A DNA stretch of 64,000 bases from the NCBI RefSeq assembly GCF_025837155.1, contig NZ_CP107549.1, forward strand, positions 4,340,001-4,404,000. Reading direction: 5' to 3'. A program made the position numbers and the translations under genes. The notes beneath the pieces are model-generated. The model ran no database searches, had not been told where the DNA came from, and worked only from the letters and a program-made list of their open reading frames with translations. The DNA comes from Pseudomonas sp. Z8(2022). GTDB lineage: Bacteria; Pseudomonadota; Gammaproteobacteria; Pseudomonadales; Pseudomonadaceae. How positions within the stretch are numbered: position 1 is the first letter of the stretch; every line of letters starts with the position of its first letter. Positions 53,910 through 62,610 of the stretch are shown one piece after another.

Positions 53910-54613
53910 ATCCGGATCAGAATCAGGACTGGCCGCAGCTCTTTGCCGAACGTGCCGCCAACAGCCGCGACAAACGCCTGCAGGCCTATTACGGTACCGG
54001 CTGCATCGCCGCCGATACGCCACTGGCCGACGCGCCGCTGGTGGCACTGGACGTGGAAACCACCGGCCTCGATCCACGCCAGCACGCCATCGTCAGCCTC
54101 GGCCTGGTACCGATGAACCTGCAGCGCATTCGCTGCAGTGATGCCCGTTACTGGGTGGTCAAACCCACCAGCGAACTGAGCGCGGAGTCGGTGACCTTTC
54201 ACCACATCACCCACTCCGACATCCGCCATGCGCCGCGCCTGGCACACGTGCTGGACGAACTGCTCGAAGCGCTGGCCGGCAAGGTGGTGGTGGCGCACTA
54301 CCGCAACATCGAGCGCAATTTTCTCGACCAGGCGCTGCGCCAGTATCTGGGCGAAGGGCTGGCCTTCCCCATCATCGACACCATGGAGCTGGAAGCCCGG
54401 TTGCATCCCAGGCGCACGGTCAGCTGGTGGGAGCGCCTGCGCGGCCGCCGCCCCGTCTCCATTCGCCTGGCCGACAGCCGCCTGCGCTACGGCCTGCCGC
54501 TGTACTCGGCCCATCAAGCACTGACCGACGCCCTGGCCTGCGCTGAACTGCTGCAGGCGCAGGTGGCCACGCACTATCCGGCGCATACGCCTGTGGGCGC
54601 GCTCTGGAGCTAA
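53906..54613 (+). CDS. DnaQ-like 3'-5' exonuclease
   Basis: 235 residues. DEDDh exonuclease: motif I VALDVETTGLDPRQHAIVSLGLVPM, motif II VAHYRNIERNFLD, motif III YSAHQALTDALACAELL with the catalytic His and Asp. It is translationally coupled to the upstream CBS/DUF294 gene. Unlike DnaQ it carries no polymerase-binding tail. Substrate unknown. Confidence 0.87.
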   Translation: MNPDQNQDWPQLFAERAANSRDKRLQAYYGTGCIAADTPLADAPLVALDVETTGLDPRQHAIVSLGLVPMNLQRIRCSDARYWVVKPTSELSAESVTFHHITHSDIRHAPRLAHVLDELLEALAGKVVVAHYRNIERNFLDQALRQYLGEGLAFPIIDTMELEARLHPRRTVSWWERLRGRRPVSIRLADSRLRYGLPLYSAHQALTDALACAELLQAQVATHYPAHTPVGALWS

Positions 54614-54627
54614 ACTCCAGCCGCATT

Positions 54628-54652
54628 CGTGGAAGCGGCTTCAGCCGCGAAG
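54628..54652. repeat. REP-like sequence
   Basis: GAAGCGGCTTCAGCCGC, a palindrome of the same type as the repeat at 20968-20988, just after the exonuclease gene. A 6-bp hairpin (CTGGAG/CTCCAG) sits 8 bp before it, at 54604-54620. Confidence 0.6.
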
Positions 54653-54770
54653 CGTTTGGCCTTCCAGCCACTCCGCGCAGGAAGGCAACCAGCGACGTTT
54701 ACGAATAATCCGACACGGGCCGACGCAGCGCGTGGCGTCCATCAGCATTCAACAGCGCAAGAACACGCCC

Positions 54771-54941
54771 ATGAACCGCCGTAAAAAGATCAAGCAACTA
54801 CTCGAAGCCCACGCCAAAAAGGCCAACGCCAAACTCGCGCCCAGAAGCAACAAGCCCAAGTACATCAGCAAGGCTGACAGGGCAAAGCTGGAGGCTGAAG
54901 CGGCTCAAGGGCTCGTCACACCCACGGAGCAGAAACCGTAA
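54771..54941 (+). CDS. DUF2986 small basic protein
   Basis: 56 residues from the ATG at 54771 (MNRRKKIKQLLEAHAKKANAKLAPRSNKPKYISKADR), a perfect start for the family; the frame extends upstream to 54732 without support. Lys/Arg-rich and probably nucleic-acid- or ribosome-associated, but DUF2986 has no known function. Easily missed because of its size. Confidence 0.85.
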   Translation: MNRRKKIKQLLEAHAKKANAKLAPRSNKPKYISKADRAKLEAEAAQGLVTPTEQKP

Positions 54942-54972
54942 AAACAGGCTCCTCCTACAGAGCTGCGTGGCG

Positions 54973-55875
54973 CTAGCCCAGCACCCTGTCCGCGGTATAG
55001 ATCGCCTCGTCGAGAAACACGTTGACCGCCGGATGGTCGCGCTCGCCCTTGCGATAGGCCAGGAACACGCCGCGCTGAATATCCGGCAACAAGGGCACGG
55101 CGGTGATGCCCGGCAGCGCGCGCACCAGGCGCAGGCCGGAAACGATGGAGATGGAATTGCCCGAGGCGACCATGGCCGCAACCATTTCGAAGCCGGCGCA
55201 ATGAGCGTTGATGCGCGGCGCAAAACCCGAGCGACGACACAGGTTGGTGATGAACTCGCCGAACGAGCTGCCGGTGGAATCCAGTGCCCAGGCTTCGTCA
55301 CGCAGATCGGCGATCGTCAGGCTGTCGCGTCTGGCCAGCGCGTGGTCGATGGGCAGCAACACGTGCAGCAGATCCTGGGTCAGGGGAATCAGCGCGTAGT
55401 GCTCGCGGCTCTCGTCGGGCGTCACCGCCAGGTCGTCGATCACCGCCACGTCGATCTGCCAGGAGCCGAGCGCGCTGAGGCTTTCCTGCGGTTCCAGGTC
55501 CAGCACCACCACATTCAGGCGCGGATAGGCGATGCGCAGGCTGCGCACGGTATCCGCTATCACTGCCACGGCGATGGAGGGGAAGGCTGCCACGCGTAAC
55601 TCACCGGCAATTTCGCCACGCAGCAGTGCCAGCTCCGAGCGCGCCTCATCGAGCACCGTAAGAATGCGCTCGGCATGCGCGACCAGCCGCTCGCCCGCCG
55701 GCGTCAGTACCACGCCGCGCCCTCGCCGCTCGATCAGTGCCACGTCGACTTCGCGTTCGAGTTGGGACACCTGTTGCGACACGGCCGACGGCGTCAGGTG
55801 CAGCGACTCGGCAGCGGCCGCCATGGTACGGCAGCGGGCCAGTTCACGCAGGGTTCGCAGGCGGTTGATGTCCAT
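54973..55875 (-). CDS. LysR-family regulator (probable serine dehydratase regulator)
   Basis: 300 residues. HTH at the N-terminus (DINRLRTLRELARCRTMAAAAESLHLTPSAVSQQVSQLEREVDVALIERRGRGVVLTPAG) followed by a LysR substrate-binding domain (about 90-295). It is divergent from L-serine dehydratase with a 144-bp gap that contains an inverted motif, GTTAAGCG-TCGCTAAC. This arrangement suggests it controls the serine dehydratase gene and itself; the effector is unknown (serine is the obvious candidate). Confidence 0.85.
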   Translation of the reverse strand: MDINRLRTLRELARCRTMAAAAESLHLTPSAVSQQVSQLEREVDVALIERRGRGVVLTPAGERLVAHAERILTVLDEARSELALLRGEIAGELRVAAFPSIAVAVIADTVRSLRIAYPRLNVVVLDLEPQESLSALGSWQIDVAVIDDLAVTPDESREHYALIPLTQDLLHVLLPIDHALARRDSLTIADLRDEAWALDSTGSSFGEFITNLCRRSGFAPRINAHCAGFEMVAAMVASGNSISIVSGLRLVRALPGITAVPLLPDIQRGVFLAYRKGERDHPAVNVFLDEAIYTADRVLG

Positions 55876-55890
55876 GGCGCGATCTCAATA

Positions 55891-55906
55891 GTTAAGCGTC
55901 GCTAAC
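55891..55906. promoter_or_regulatory. Possible LysR operator
   Basis: GTTAAGCGTCGCTAAC is an imperfect palindrome (GTTA...TAAC), 16 bp upstream of the LysR gene start, in the divergent region to L-serine dehydratase. It fits a T-N11-A-type site for the regulator. Confidence 0.45.
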
Positions 55907-56019
55907 GAATACATTAAAAATAAATCAGTATACATAATGAAATAGCCGGCCTTAGATAGAGGTATCCGCACGCGTGTAAACGGACACGCGCCCGTTCAAT
56001 CGACACGAAGAATTCCGCC

Positions 56020-57408
56020 ATGGCTATCAGCGTTTTCGACCTGTTCAAAGTGGGTATCGGCCCGTCCAGCTCTCACACCGTCGGCCCGATGCGCGCCGCT
56101 GCGTTGTTTACCCACGCCCTGGAAAATCACGGTCACATGCCCAAGGTGAGTCGTGTGGTAGCCGAGCTGTACGGTTCGCTGGGCGCCACCGGCAAGGGCC
56201 ACGGCAGTGACAAGGCGGTGCTGCTCGGCCTCAGTGGCCATGAGCCGGATACCGTCAACGTCGACCTGGTCCCCCAGTACATCGAGACCATCCGCCGCGA
56301 CAGGCGCATCGCCCTGAACGGCAAGCACGCCGTGGCCTTCGACGAGAAAGCCGACCTGAAGATGTTCCGCAAGGCGCTTCCCCTGCATGCCAACGGCCTG
56401 CGCTTCGCCGCCTTCGATGCTGCCGGCATCCAGCTGCACGAGGCCACCTACTACTCGGTCGGTGGCGGCTTCGTGGTCAGCGAGGCGGTGCTGGCCGATG
56501 GCACCAAGCAGAAGATCATCGCGCCGGATGCCACCACCCTGCCGCTGCCCTTCCGCAGCGGCGCCGACCTGCTCAGGCTGACCCGCGAGCACGGTATCGG
56601 CATCGCCGAAGTGATGCGCCGCAACGAGCGCCACTGGCGCAATGACGAAGAAACCGACGCCGGCCTGCTGGAAATCTGGAGGGTGATGCAGGCCTGTGTG
56701 GAGCGTGGTTGCCGCACCGAAGGCATCCTCGCTGGCGGCTTCAAGGTACGCCGTCGCGCTGCCATCCTGGCGCGCAAGCTGGGCGGCTTCCAGCGCAGCT
56801 ACATGGAAGACCCGCTGCGCATGCTCGACTGGGTCAACCTCTGGGCCCTGGCGGTGAACGAGGAGAACGCCGCCGGTGGCCGCGTGGTGACGGCACCGAC
56901 CAACGGTGCCGCCGGCATCATCCCGGCGGTGCTGCACTACTACGCCAACGCCATTTCCGGCGCCAGCGAGCGCGGCATCATCGATTTCCTGCTGACCGCC
57001 GGCGCCATCGGCATCCTCTACAAGGAAAACGCCTCGATCAGCGGCGCCGAAGTCGGCTGCCAGGGTGAAGTCGGCGTGGCCTGTTCGATGGCGGCCGGCG
57101 CGCTGTGCGCGGTACTCGGCGGCACCCCGGAGCAGGTCGAGAACGCCGCCGAGATCGGCATGGAACACCACCTGGGCCTGACCTGCGACCCGGTCGGCGG
57201 CCTGGTGCAGATCCCCTGCATCGAGCGCAACGCCATCGCCTCGGTGAAAGCGATCAACGCCGCGCGCATGGCGCTGTACGGCGATGGCTCGCACTACGTA
57301 AGCCTGGACAAGGTGATCAAGACCATGCGCGAAACCGGCGCCGACATGCTGACCAAATACAAGGAAACCGCCCGTGGCGGCCTGGCGGTGAATATCATCG
57401 AGTGCTGA
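56020..57408 (+). CDS. sdaA: L-serine ammonia-lyase (iron-sulfur type)
   Basis: 462 residues, the fused single-chain form. Beta domain: ISVFDLFKVGIGPSSSHTVGPMRAAALF, carrying the conserved SSSHT loop; alpha domain: GAAGIIPAVLHYYANAI and IKTMRETGADMLTKYKETARGGLAVNI. Cysteines for the [4Fe-4S] cluster lie in VACSMAAGALCAVLG and LTCDPVGGLVQIPCIERN. It deaminates L-serine to pyruvate and ammonia. A strong terminator follows. Control by the divergent LysR gene is likely. Naming as sdaA rather than sdaB is not resolved by sequence. Confidence 0.93.
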   Translation: MAISVFDLFKVGIGPSSSHTVGPMRAAALFTHALENHGHMPKVSRVVAELYGSLGATGKGHGSDKAVLLGLSGHEPDTVNVDLVPQYIETIRRDRRIALNGKHAVAFDEKADLKMFRKALPLHANGLRFAAFDAAGIQLHEATYYSVGGGFVVSEAVLADGTKQKIIAPDATTLPLPFRSGADLLRLTREHGIGIAEVMRRNERHWRNDEETDAGLLEIWRVMQACVERGCRTEGILAGGFKVRRRAAILARKLGGFQRSYMEDPLRMLDWVNLWALAVNEENAAGGRVVTAPTNGAAGIIPAVLHYYANAISGASERGIIDFLLTAGAIGILYKENASISGAEVGCQGEVGVACSMAAGALCAVLGGTPEQVENAAEIGMEHHLGLTCDPVGGLVQIPCIERNAIASVKAINAARMALYGDGSHYVSLDKVIKTMRETGADMLTKYKETARGGLAVNIIEC

Positions 57409-57429
57409 TGCACGACCACCAGATACAAA

Positions 57430-57464
57430 AACGCCGCGAACCCTGACAGGTTCGCGGCGTTTTT
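57430..57464 (+). terminator. Rho-independent terminator after serine dehydratase
   Basis: A long GC stem (ACGCCGCGAACC with GGTTCGCGGCGT) around a short loop, with T-runs; it also fits the opposite direction. Confidence 0.9.
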
Positions 57465-57763
57465 GTGTGTGGCAGGGGGCGATGATCGAGCGTTGAAAGC
57501 CCCCTCTCACCCTGATGCCAGTCAGTTGAGCGTCGACGCTGCGAATGCGTAGGAGCGGCGCCCCGCCGCGAACCAGGGCGATGCGCAATTGAAAAGCTTC
57601 GCCCCGGGGCGAGGCTCCTACGAAAGGCCACTTTGGCGGCCTTATCTGATCGGCAACCCTGTCCCTCTCCCATAAATGGGAGAGGGACACAGCGACGCTC
57701 TCCTCGATGCCCTTCTCCCTTGGGAGAAGGTGGCGCCAAGCGCCGGATGCGGGGGTAGCCCGC
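57465..57763. repeat. Gene-free block of dispersed palindromes
   Basis: About 300 bp between serine dehydratase and the BCCT gene. It holds a REP-type inverted pair (GTAGGAGCGG near 57550 facing GGCTCCTAC near 57622), the palindrome GTCCCTCTCCCAT/ATGGGAGAGGGAC at 57661-57688 (13-bp perfect arms, shared core with 7080-7099), and CTTCTCCC/GGGAGAAG at about 57711-57729. No open frame of interest. Confidence 0.7.
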
Positions 57764-59425
57764 CTAACGCGGCTCGCTCATCAGGCCTTTGACGATGGAA
57801 ATGCAACCCACCAGCAGCACGATGGTGAACGGCAGGCCCGTCGACACGGCCATCGCCTGCAGCGCCACCAGACCACCGCCGAGCAGCAGGGCGATGGCGA
57901 TCACGCCTTCGATGCTGGCCCAGAACACACGCTGAACCACCGGTGCGTTGACCTTGCCGCCGGCGGTGATGGTGTCGATCACCAGGGATCCCGAGTCCGA
58001 CGAGGTGATGAAGAACATGATCACCAGGACGATGGCGATGAACGACATGATGCCACTCAACGGCAACTCGGCGAGCAGGGCGAACAGCTTCAGCTCCAGC
58101 GCCGCGTCAGCGACCCCATTCAGGCCTGCGCCGATCTGCTCGAAAGCGCTACCGCCGAAGGTGGTCATCCACAGCACCGATACCAGCGACGGCACCAGCA
58201 GTACGGCGATGAGGAACTCGCGCACGCTACGACCACGGCTGATGCGGGCGATGAACATGCCCACGAACGGCGACCAGCTGATCCACCAGGCCCAGTAGAA
58301 GGCCGTCCAGCCCTGAGTGAAGTTGACGTCTTCACGACCAACCGGGTTGGACAAGGCAGGCAGGTGCGTCAGGTAGGCGCCCAGGTTCTCGAAGAAGCCC
58401 AAGGCGATGGCCGCCGTCGGCCCGGCGATGATGACGAAAGCGAGCAGCAGGAAAGCCAGGACGATGTTGATCTCCGACAGCCGACGCACGCCCTTCTCCA
58501 ACCCGGACACCACCGAGCACAGCGCCACCAGGGTGATGGCGATGATCAGCAGGACCTTGCTGGCGTTGGTCGCCTCGATACCGAACAGGTGCTCAATACC
58601 ACCTGCCGCCTGCTCTGCGCCGATGCCCAACGAAGTGACCAGGCCGAACAGGGTGGCGAACACCGCGAGGATGTCGATCACGTGGCCCGGCCAGCCCCAG
58701 ACCCGCTCACCGAGGATCGGGTAGAAGATCGAACGGACCGCCAGCGGTAGGCCCTTGTTGAATGAGAAGATCGCCAGCGCCAGAGCGACGATGGCGTAGA
58801 TTGCCCAGGGGTGCAGGCCCCAGTGGAAGATGGTCGCAGCCATGGCCAGGCTCTGTGCCTCGGCGGCATTGCCGGCGGCCCCGCCAAGCGGCGCCCAATC
58901 GGTACGCACGCCGTTCTCCACGGTCACTCCGCCCATCGCGGCATCGAAGTGCGACACCGGCTCGGCGACGCCGTAGAACATCAGGCCGATGCCCATACCA
59001 GCGGCGAACAGCATGGAGAACCAGGTCAGGTAGGAAAAGTCGGGGGTCGCTTCACGGCCGCCGATGCGAACCCGGCCCAGCGGCGAGACAATCAGGCCCA
59101 GGCAAAGCAGGACGAAGATATTCGCCGCGCCGATGAAGAACCAGGCCATGTGGTGCGTCAGCCAGTCACGCAGGGCGGTGAACAGTGGCTCGACATCAGT
59201 CTGTAGCGCGAGGGTGAGGACCACGAAAATCACCGCGACCAGCGCGGAGATGGTGAAGACCTTGCCGTGAATGTCGAGGACGAAGACGAACTGCCCTTTG
59301 ATGTTGTCCTGACCGATGACGTAATCGGTGTCGATCAGATTGGCCGCGCCCGTTGGGGCCGGGATGCCTTCGTTGGCTTCCGCTGCAGTTGGCGGGGTCG
59401 TGTCATGCGAAGGGACGTTTCCCAT
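57764..59425 (-). CDS. BCCT-family betaine/choline/carnitine transporter
   Basis: 553 residues, 12 membrane helices after a hydrophilic N-terminus of about 50 residues. The BCCT helix-3 signature is intact (MLFAAGMGIGLMFYGVAEPVSHF) and the helix-8 region reads WTAFYWAWWISWSPFVGMFIARISRGRS with the conserved Trp cluster. It imports compatible solutes or trimethylammonium compounds using the sodium or proton gradient. It stands alone; the substrate cannot be fixed from sequence. Confidence 0.9.
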   Translation of the reverse strand: MGNVPSHDTTPPTAAEANEGIPAPTGAANLIDTDYVIGQDNIKGQFVFVLDIHGKVFTISALVAVIFVVLTLALQTDVEPLFTALRDWLTHHMAWFFIGAANIFVLLCLGLIVSPLGRVRIGGREATPDFSYLTWFSMLFAAGMGIGLMFYGVAEPVSHFDAAMGGVTVENGVRTDWAPLGGAAGNAAEAQSLAMAATIFHWGLHPWAIYAIVALALAIFSFNKGLPLAVRSIFYPILGERVWGWPGHVIDILAVFATLFGLVTSLGIGAEQAAGGIEHLFGIEATNASKVLLIIAITLVALCSVVSGLEKGVRRLSEINIVLAFLLLAFVIIAGPTAAIALGFFENLGAYLTHLPALSNPVGREDVNFTQGWTAFYWAWWISWSPFVGMFIARISRGRSVREFLIAVLLVPSLVSVLWMTTFGGSAFEQIGAGLNGVADAALELKLFALLAELPLSGIMSFIAIVLVIMFFITSSDSGSLVIDTITAGGKVNAPVVQRVFWASIEGVIAIALLLGGGLVALQAMAVSTGLPFTIVLLVGCISIVKGLMSEPR

Positions 59426-59900
59426 ACTTGGCGTTCTCCTTGATGCGTTTGACTCGCTAACAGGACGTTGAAAAGCTTCTACGTTGCCTTTGCCGCGTCA
59501 GACAGGGATTGCAACAGCCCGATCGAACACCGCTTGCGATTGATACGCTGCAGAACAGCTTCAGTACCGCTCATTCACAACTCGCAGACTCCGCGCTCGC
59601 GCCGTGTTTGTTCGGCACTGGCGGCATCGCCTGCGTTTTCAACAACCTGCCAGACGAACGTGAACAGGACGTTTTGCCCTCCTCCAAATTAAAGACGACC
59701 AGAGACAGGTCGCGGCGGGAGGGTAACACATGAATTCCGCTCACTCGGATTTCAGGACACATGAAAGCCCTGAATAATTCCCCTGACGCTGGCAATCTGC
59801 CCGGCTCTGCCATTCGCGTACCGGGCGTGGCAGGATGGCGACGAACGCTGCGCAAACCCCATGGTCAGCTGCACACAGCCCGTGCAAAGGAAGACCTCGC
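59426..59900. other. Gene-free region containing a degenerate palindromic element
   Basis: 475 bp between the BCCT and cardiolipin synthase starts (divergent). A segment at about 59467-59643 is bounded by GTTGAAAA and TTTTCAAC, and its middle (GCTCATTCACAACTCGCAGACTCCGC) resembles the centre of the 140-bp element at 9880-10019. The rest holds promoters and no recognisable gene. Confidence 0.5.
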
Positions 59901-61346
59901 ATGCCTGCCGACTTCGGCATTCCCCACCTGTTCGCCTACCTGATCGCCACCATCCACGCCCTCGGCGTCCTGGCCGCGATACATGCCGTGCTCACCGTAC
60001 GCACGGCCCAGGGCGCGCTGGCCTGGGGCCTGTCGCTGTTCTTCATGCCCTACCTGACGCTGCTGCCTTACCTGGTTTTCGGTCGCAGCCGCTTCGACGC
60101 CTACGTCAAGGCGCGACGCCAGGCCGACAGCGAAATGCGCCAGGCCATGGCCGAACAGGACTGGCGCCCCTGGGTCGAGGAAGCCAAGGCCGCGCACCTG
60201 TCACCGGCCTATGACCGCCTGCGCGCGCTGCCGCGTCTGTCGCATCTGCCGGGCCTGACCGGCAATCGCGTCGAACTGCTGATCGACGGCGACGCCACCT
60301 TCGAGGCGATCTTCAGCGCGCTGGCCAGCGCCCAGCACACGATCCTCCTGCAGTTCTTCATCATTCGTGACGATGCCCTCGGCCAGCGCCTGCGCGACGT
60401 GCTGCTGGAACGCGCCGCCGCCGGCGTGCAGGTCCATGTGCTGTATGACGGCGTCGGCAGTCATGCGCTGCCTCGCGCCTATATCGACAGCCTGCGCCAG
60501 GGCGGTGCACAGGTGCATGCCTTTCCCACCCGCGCCGGGCTGTTCAATCGCTTCCAGCTGAATTTCCGCAACCACCGCAAGATCGTCGTGGTCGATGGCG
60601 AGATAGGTTTTCTCGGTGGGCTCAATGTCGGCATCGAATACCTCGGGCAGAAACCGCCGCTGGCGCCCTGGCGCGACACCCATGTGGAAGTGCGCGGGCC
60701 GGTGGTGGCGAGCCTGCAGGAAGCCTTCGCCGAGGACTGGTACTGGGCCTGCCAGAAGCTGCCGCCACTGCTGATGCCGAGCAAGCAGGACGAACCCGGG
60801 CAACTCTGCCAGGTGATCGCCAGCGGCCCCGCGGACCCGCAGGAAACCTGCTCGCTGCTGTTCGTCGAGGCGATCCACGCGGCGCGCGAACGGGTCTGGC
60901 TGAGCAGCCCCTACTTCGTGCCCGATGAGGCACTGTCCGCCGCTCTGCGCCTGGCGGTGATGCGCGGCGTGGACGTACGCCTGCTGCTGCCGGCGCGAGC
61001 GGACCACCGTATCGTCTACGCGGCCTCCAGCCTGTATGCCTTCGAAGCGCTGCGCGCCGGCGTACGCATCTTCCGCTACCAGCCGGGGTTCCTCCACCAG
61101 AAGGCCCTGCTGATCGATCACGATGCCTGCGTGCTGGGCAGCGCCAATCTGGACAACCGCTCCTTCCGCCTGAATTTCGAAGCCAGCCTGCTGACCTTCG
61201 ATGAAGCCTTCAACGCCCAGGTGGCGCACATGCTGGAAGAGGATTTCAGTCGCTCGCGCGAACTGGCCAACGCCGACCGGCGCAATCTGCATCGCCTGCA
61301 GCAACTGGGCATGCGCGTGGCGCGGCTGATCTCGCCGATTCTCTGA
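59901..61346 (+). CDS. cls: Cardiolipin synthase (bacterial Cls, PLD type)
   Basis: 481 residues from the ATG at 59901, with GGAAG upstream. Two N-terminal membrane helices (about 7-30 and 37-60), then two phospholipase-D HxK(x4)D motifs: NHRKIVVVDGEIGFLGGLN and LHQKALLIDHDACVLGSANLDNRSFRLNFE. It condenses phosphatidylglycerols into cardiolipin. Monocistronic, divergent from the BCCT gene. Confidence 0.92.
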   Translation: MPADFGIPHLFAYLIATIHALGVLAAIHAVLTVRTAQGALAWGLSLFFMPYLTLLPYLVFGRSRFDAYVKARRQADSEMRQAMAEQDWRPWVEEAKAAHLSPAYDRLRALPRLSHLPGLTGNRVELLIDGDATFEAIFSALASAQHTILLQFFIIRDDALGQRLRDVLLERAAAGVQVHVLYDGVGSHALPRAYIDSLRQGGAQVHAFPTRAGLFNRFQLNFRNHRKIVVVDGEIGFLGGLNVGIEYLGQKPPLAPWRDTHVEVRGPVVASLQEAFAEDWYWACQKLPPLLMPSKQDEPGQLCQVIASGPADPQETCSLLFVEAIHAARERVWLSSPYFVPDEALSAALRLAVMRGVDVRLLLPARADHRIVYAASSLYAFEALRAGVRIFRYQPGFLHQKALLIDHDACVLGSANLDNRSFRLNFEASLLTFDEAFNAQVAHMLEEDFSRSRELANADRRNLHRLQQLGMRVARLISPIL

Positions 61347-61348
61347 CC

Positions 61349-62560
61349 TCAGGCTACGGCCTGTGAATCGGCGCGCTGGCGCTGTTCGGCGAGCATGCGC
61401 GAGCGGCGTTTCCTGGCCCAGATCACCACGCCGGTCAGTGACAGACCGGCAACGGCCAGGCCGAGCAACGACACCAGAATGCGCCCCGGCAAGCCGATGA
61501 TGCGCCCGGAGTGCAGCGGGAACTGCGCCTGCAGGAAGATATCACCGGCACTGCCCGTGCCCGGCACATGCGCACCGGCCAGCTCACCACTGCGACTGTC
61601 GACATAGATCCAGGGATTGCCCAGCCCGGCATCGCCATGATCTTCGCCCAGCTCGTAGAAGCCGACGCCGTAGACGCCGAACTCAGCCGAGTGGAAAAGC
61701 CCGGCGGCCGGAGCCTGCCAGCCCAGCCGCCGCGCTTCCGCGTCGGCAATGGCGATAGCCTCGCTGCGGTCGATCAGCGGCACGATCTGTTCGTCCAGCG
61801 TGACCGGCGTGCGGCTGGCGAAGGGGCTCGGCGTCAGCGGCGAGAACAGCTCCACCAGCGGGCGCACCACCTGGCGTTCGAGGTTCATCGATACCGAGGT
61901 GACGGCAAGGACCAACAGCAGCAGCCAGATCCACACGCCACCTGAACGGTGCAGGTCGAAGTTGAGCTTGTAACCGCCCTGGCGCCAGCGAAAGGCGAAC
62001 GACTTGCGCCAGCTGCGCAGGTTGGGGAACGACAGCCACAGCGCTACCAGGCAGTCGAGGCACCAGACGATGGCGACGATGCCGAAGAACAACATGCCCA
62101 ACTCGATGCCGAAGCCATCCGGGATATGCAGGCTGTAATGCAGCTTGTAGAGAAACGGCAGCAGGTTCTCCCGGCTCAGGGAGATCGCGCCCCATTCGCG
62201 CTGGCCCTGGATCTCGCCGTTAACCGGGTCGATGCCCAGCTGATTGAAGCCCAGCTTGTAGGCCTTGCCGGTGGCCGGATCGATCCGCGGGTCGACGAAG
62301 ATCCCAAGCGCATGGCCGGGCTCCAGCGCCAGCGGCATGAAGCTCACCTGCAGACGCGGGTCGCGCGCCTCCAGGGCATCGACCAGCTGCAGCGGGTCCT
62401 GCGCCGGCCCTGCGCTTTGCGCATCGAACAGGTGCGGGTTGAGCCATTCGTCCAGTTCGTGATCCCAGGAAATGACAGCGCCGGTCAGGCCGGCGGTGAA
62501 CAGAAACAGGGCAATGAACAGGCCGCACCAGCGGTGCAGCAATACCAGAATCGGGCGCAT
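61349..62560 (-). CDS. PepSY-associated membrane protein (siderophore-iron reductase-like)
   Basis: 403 residues. Four membrane helices (about 9-30, 150-172, 200-222, 355-378) with PepSY_TM features: LHRWCGLFIALFLFTAGLTGAVISWDHELDEWL at the start, and LPGRILVSLLGLAVAGLSLTGVVIWARKRR at the end. Conserved His residues on the helices (LHRW, LHYSLH, DLHRS) are of the kind that bind haem in this family. It directly follows a TonB-dependent siderophore receptor, so a role in reducing or processing imported ferric siderophore is a reasonable inference. Confidence 0.85.
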   Translation of the reverse strand: MRPILVLLHRWCGLFIALFLFTAGLTGAVISWDHELDEWLNPHLFDAQSAGPAQDPLQLVDALEARDPRLQVSFMPLALEPGHALGIFVDPRIDPATGKAYKLGFNQLGIDPVNGEIQGQREWGAISLSRENLLPFLYKLHYSLHIPDGFGIELGMLFFGIVAIVWCLDCLVALWLSFPNLRSWRKSFAFRWRQGGYKLNFDLHRSGGVWIWLLLLVLAVTSVSMNLERQVVRPLVELFSPLTPSPFASRTPVTLDEQIVPLIDRSEAIAIADAEARRLGWQAPAAGLFHSAEFGVYGVGFYELGEDHGDAGLGNPWIYVDSRSGELAGAHVPGTGSAGDIFLQAQFPLHSGRIIGLPGRILVSLLGLAVAGLSLTGVVIWARKRRSRMLAEQRQRADSQAVA

Positions 62561-62582
62561 CGAATTCTCTCGTCAACCAGCA

Positions 62583-62604
62583 GGGCCGCCCTTCCGGGCG
62601 GCCC
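62583..62604. other. Intercistronic hairpin between TonB receptor and PepSY gene
   Basis: GGGCCGCCC and GGGCGGCCC pair perfectly around a 4-nt loop. No T-run follows on the minus strand, so it looks like an RNA-stability or processing hairpin rather than a terminator. Confidence 0.6.
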
Positions 62605-62610
62605 GGGCTG

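Noticed and set aside
51339..54077. 912-codon minus-strand frame across lemA and the CBS/DUF294 gene
   Set aside because: Opposite strand of the CBS/DUF294 gene and an alternative frame through lemA, both of which carry real domains; this frame has none.
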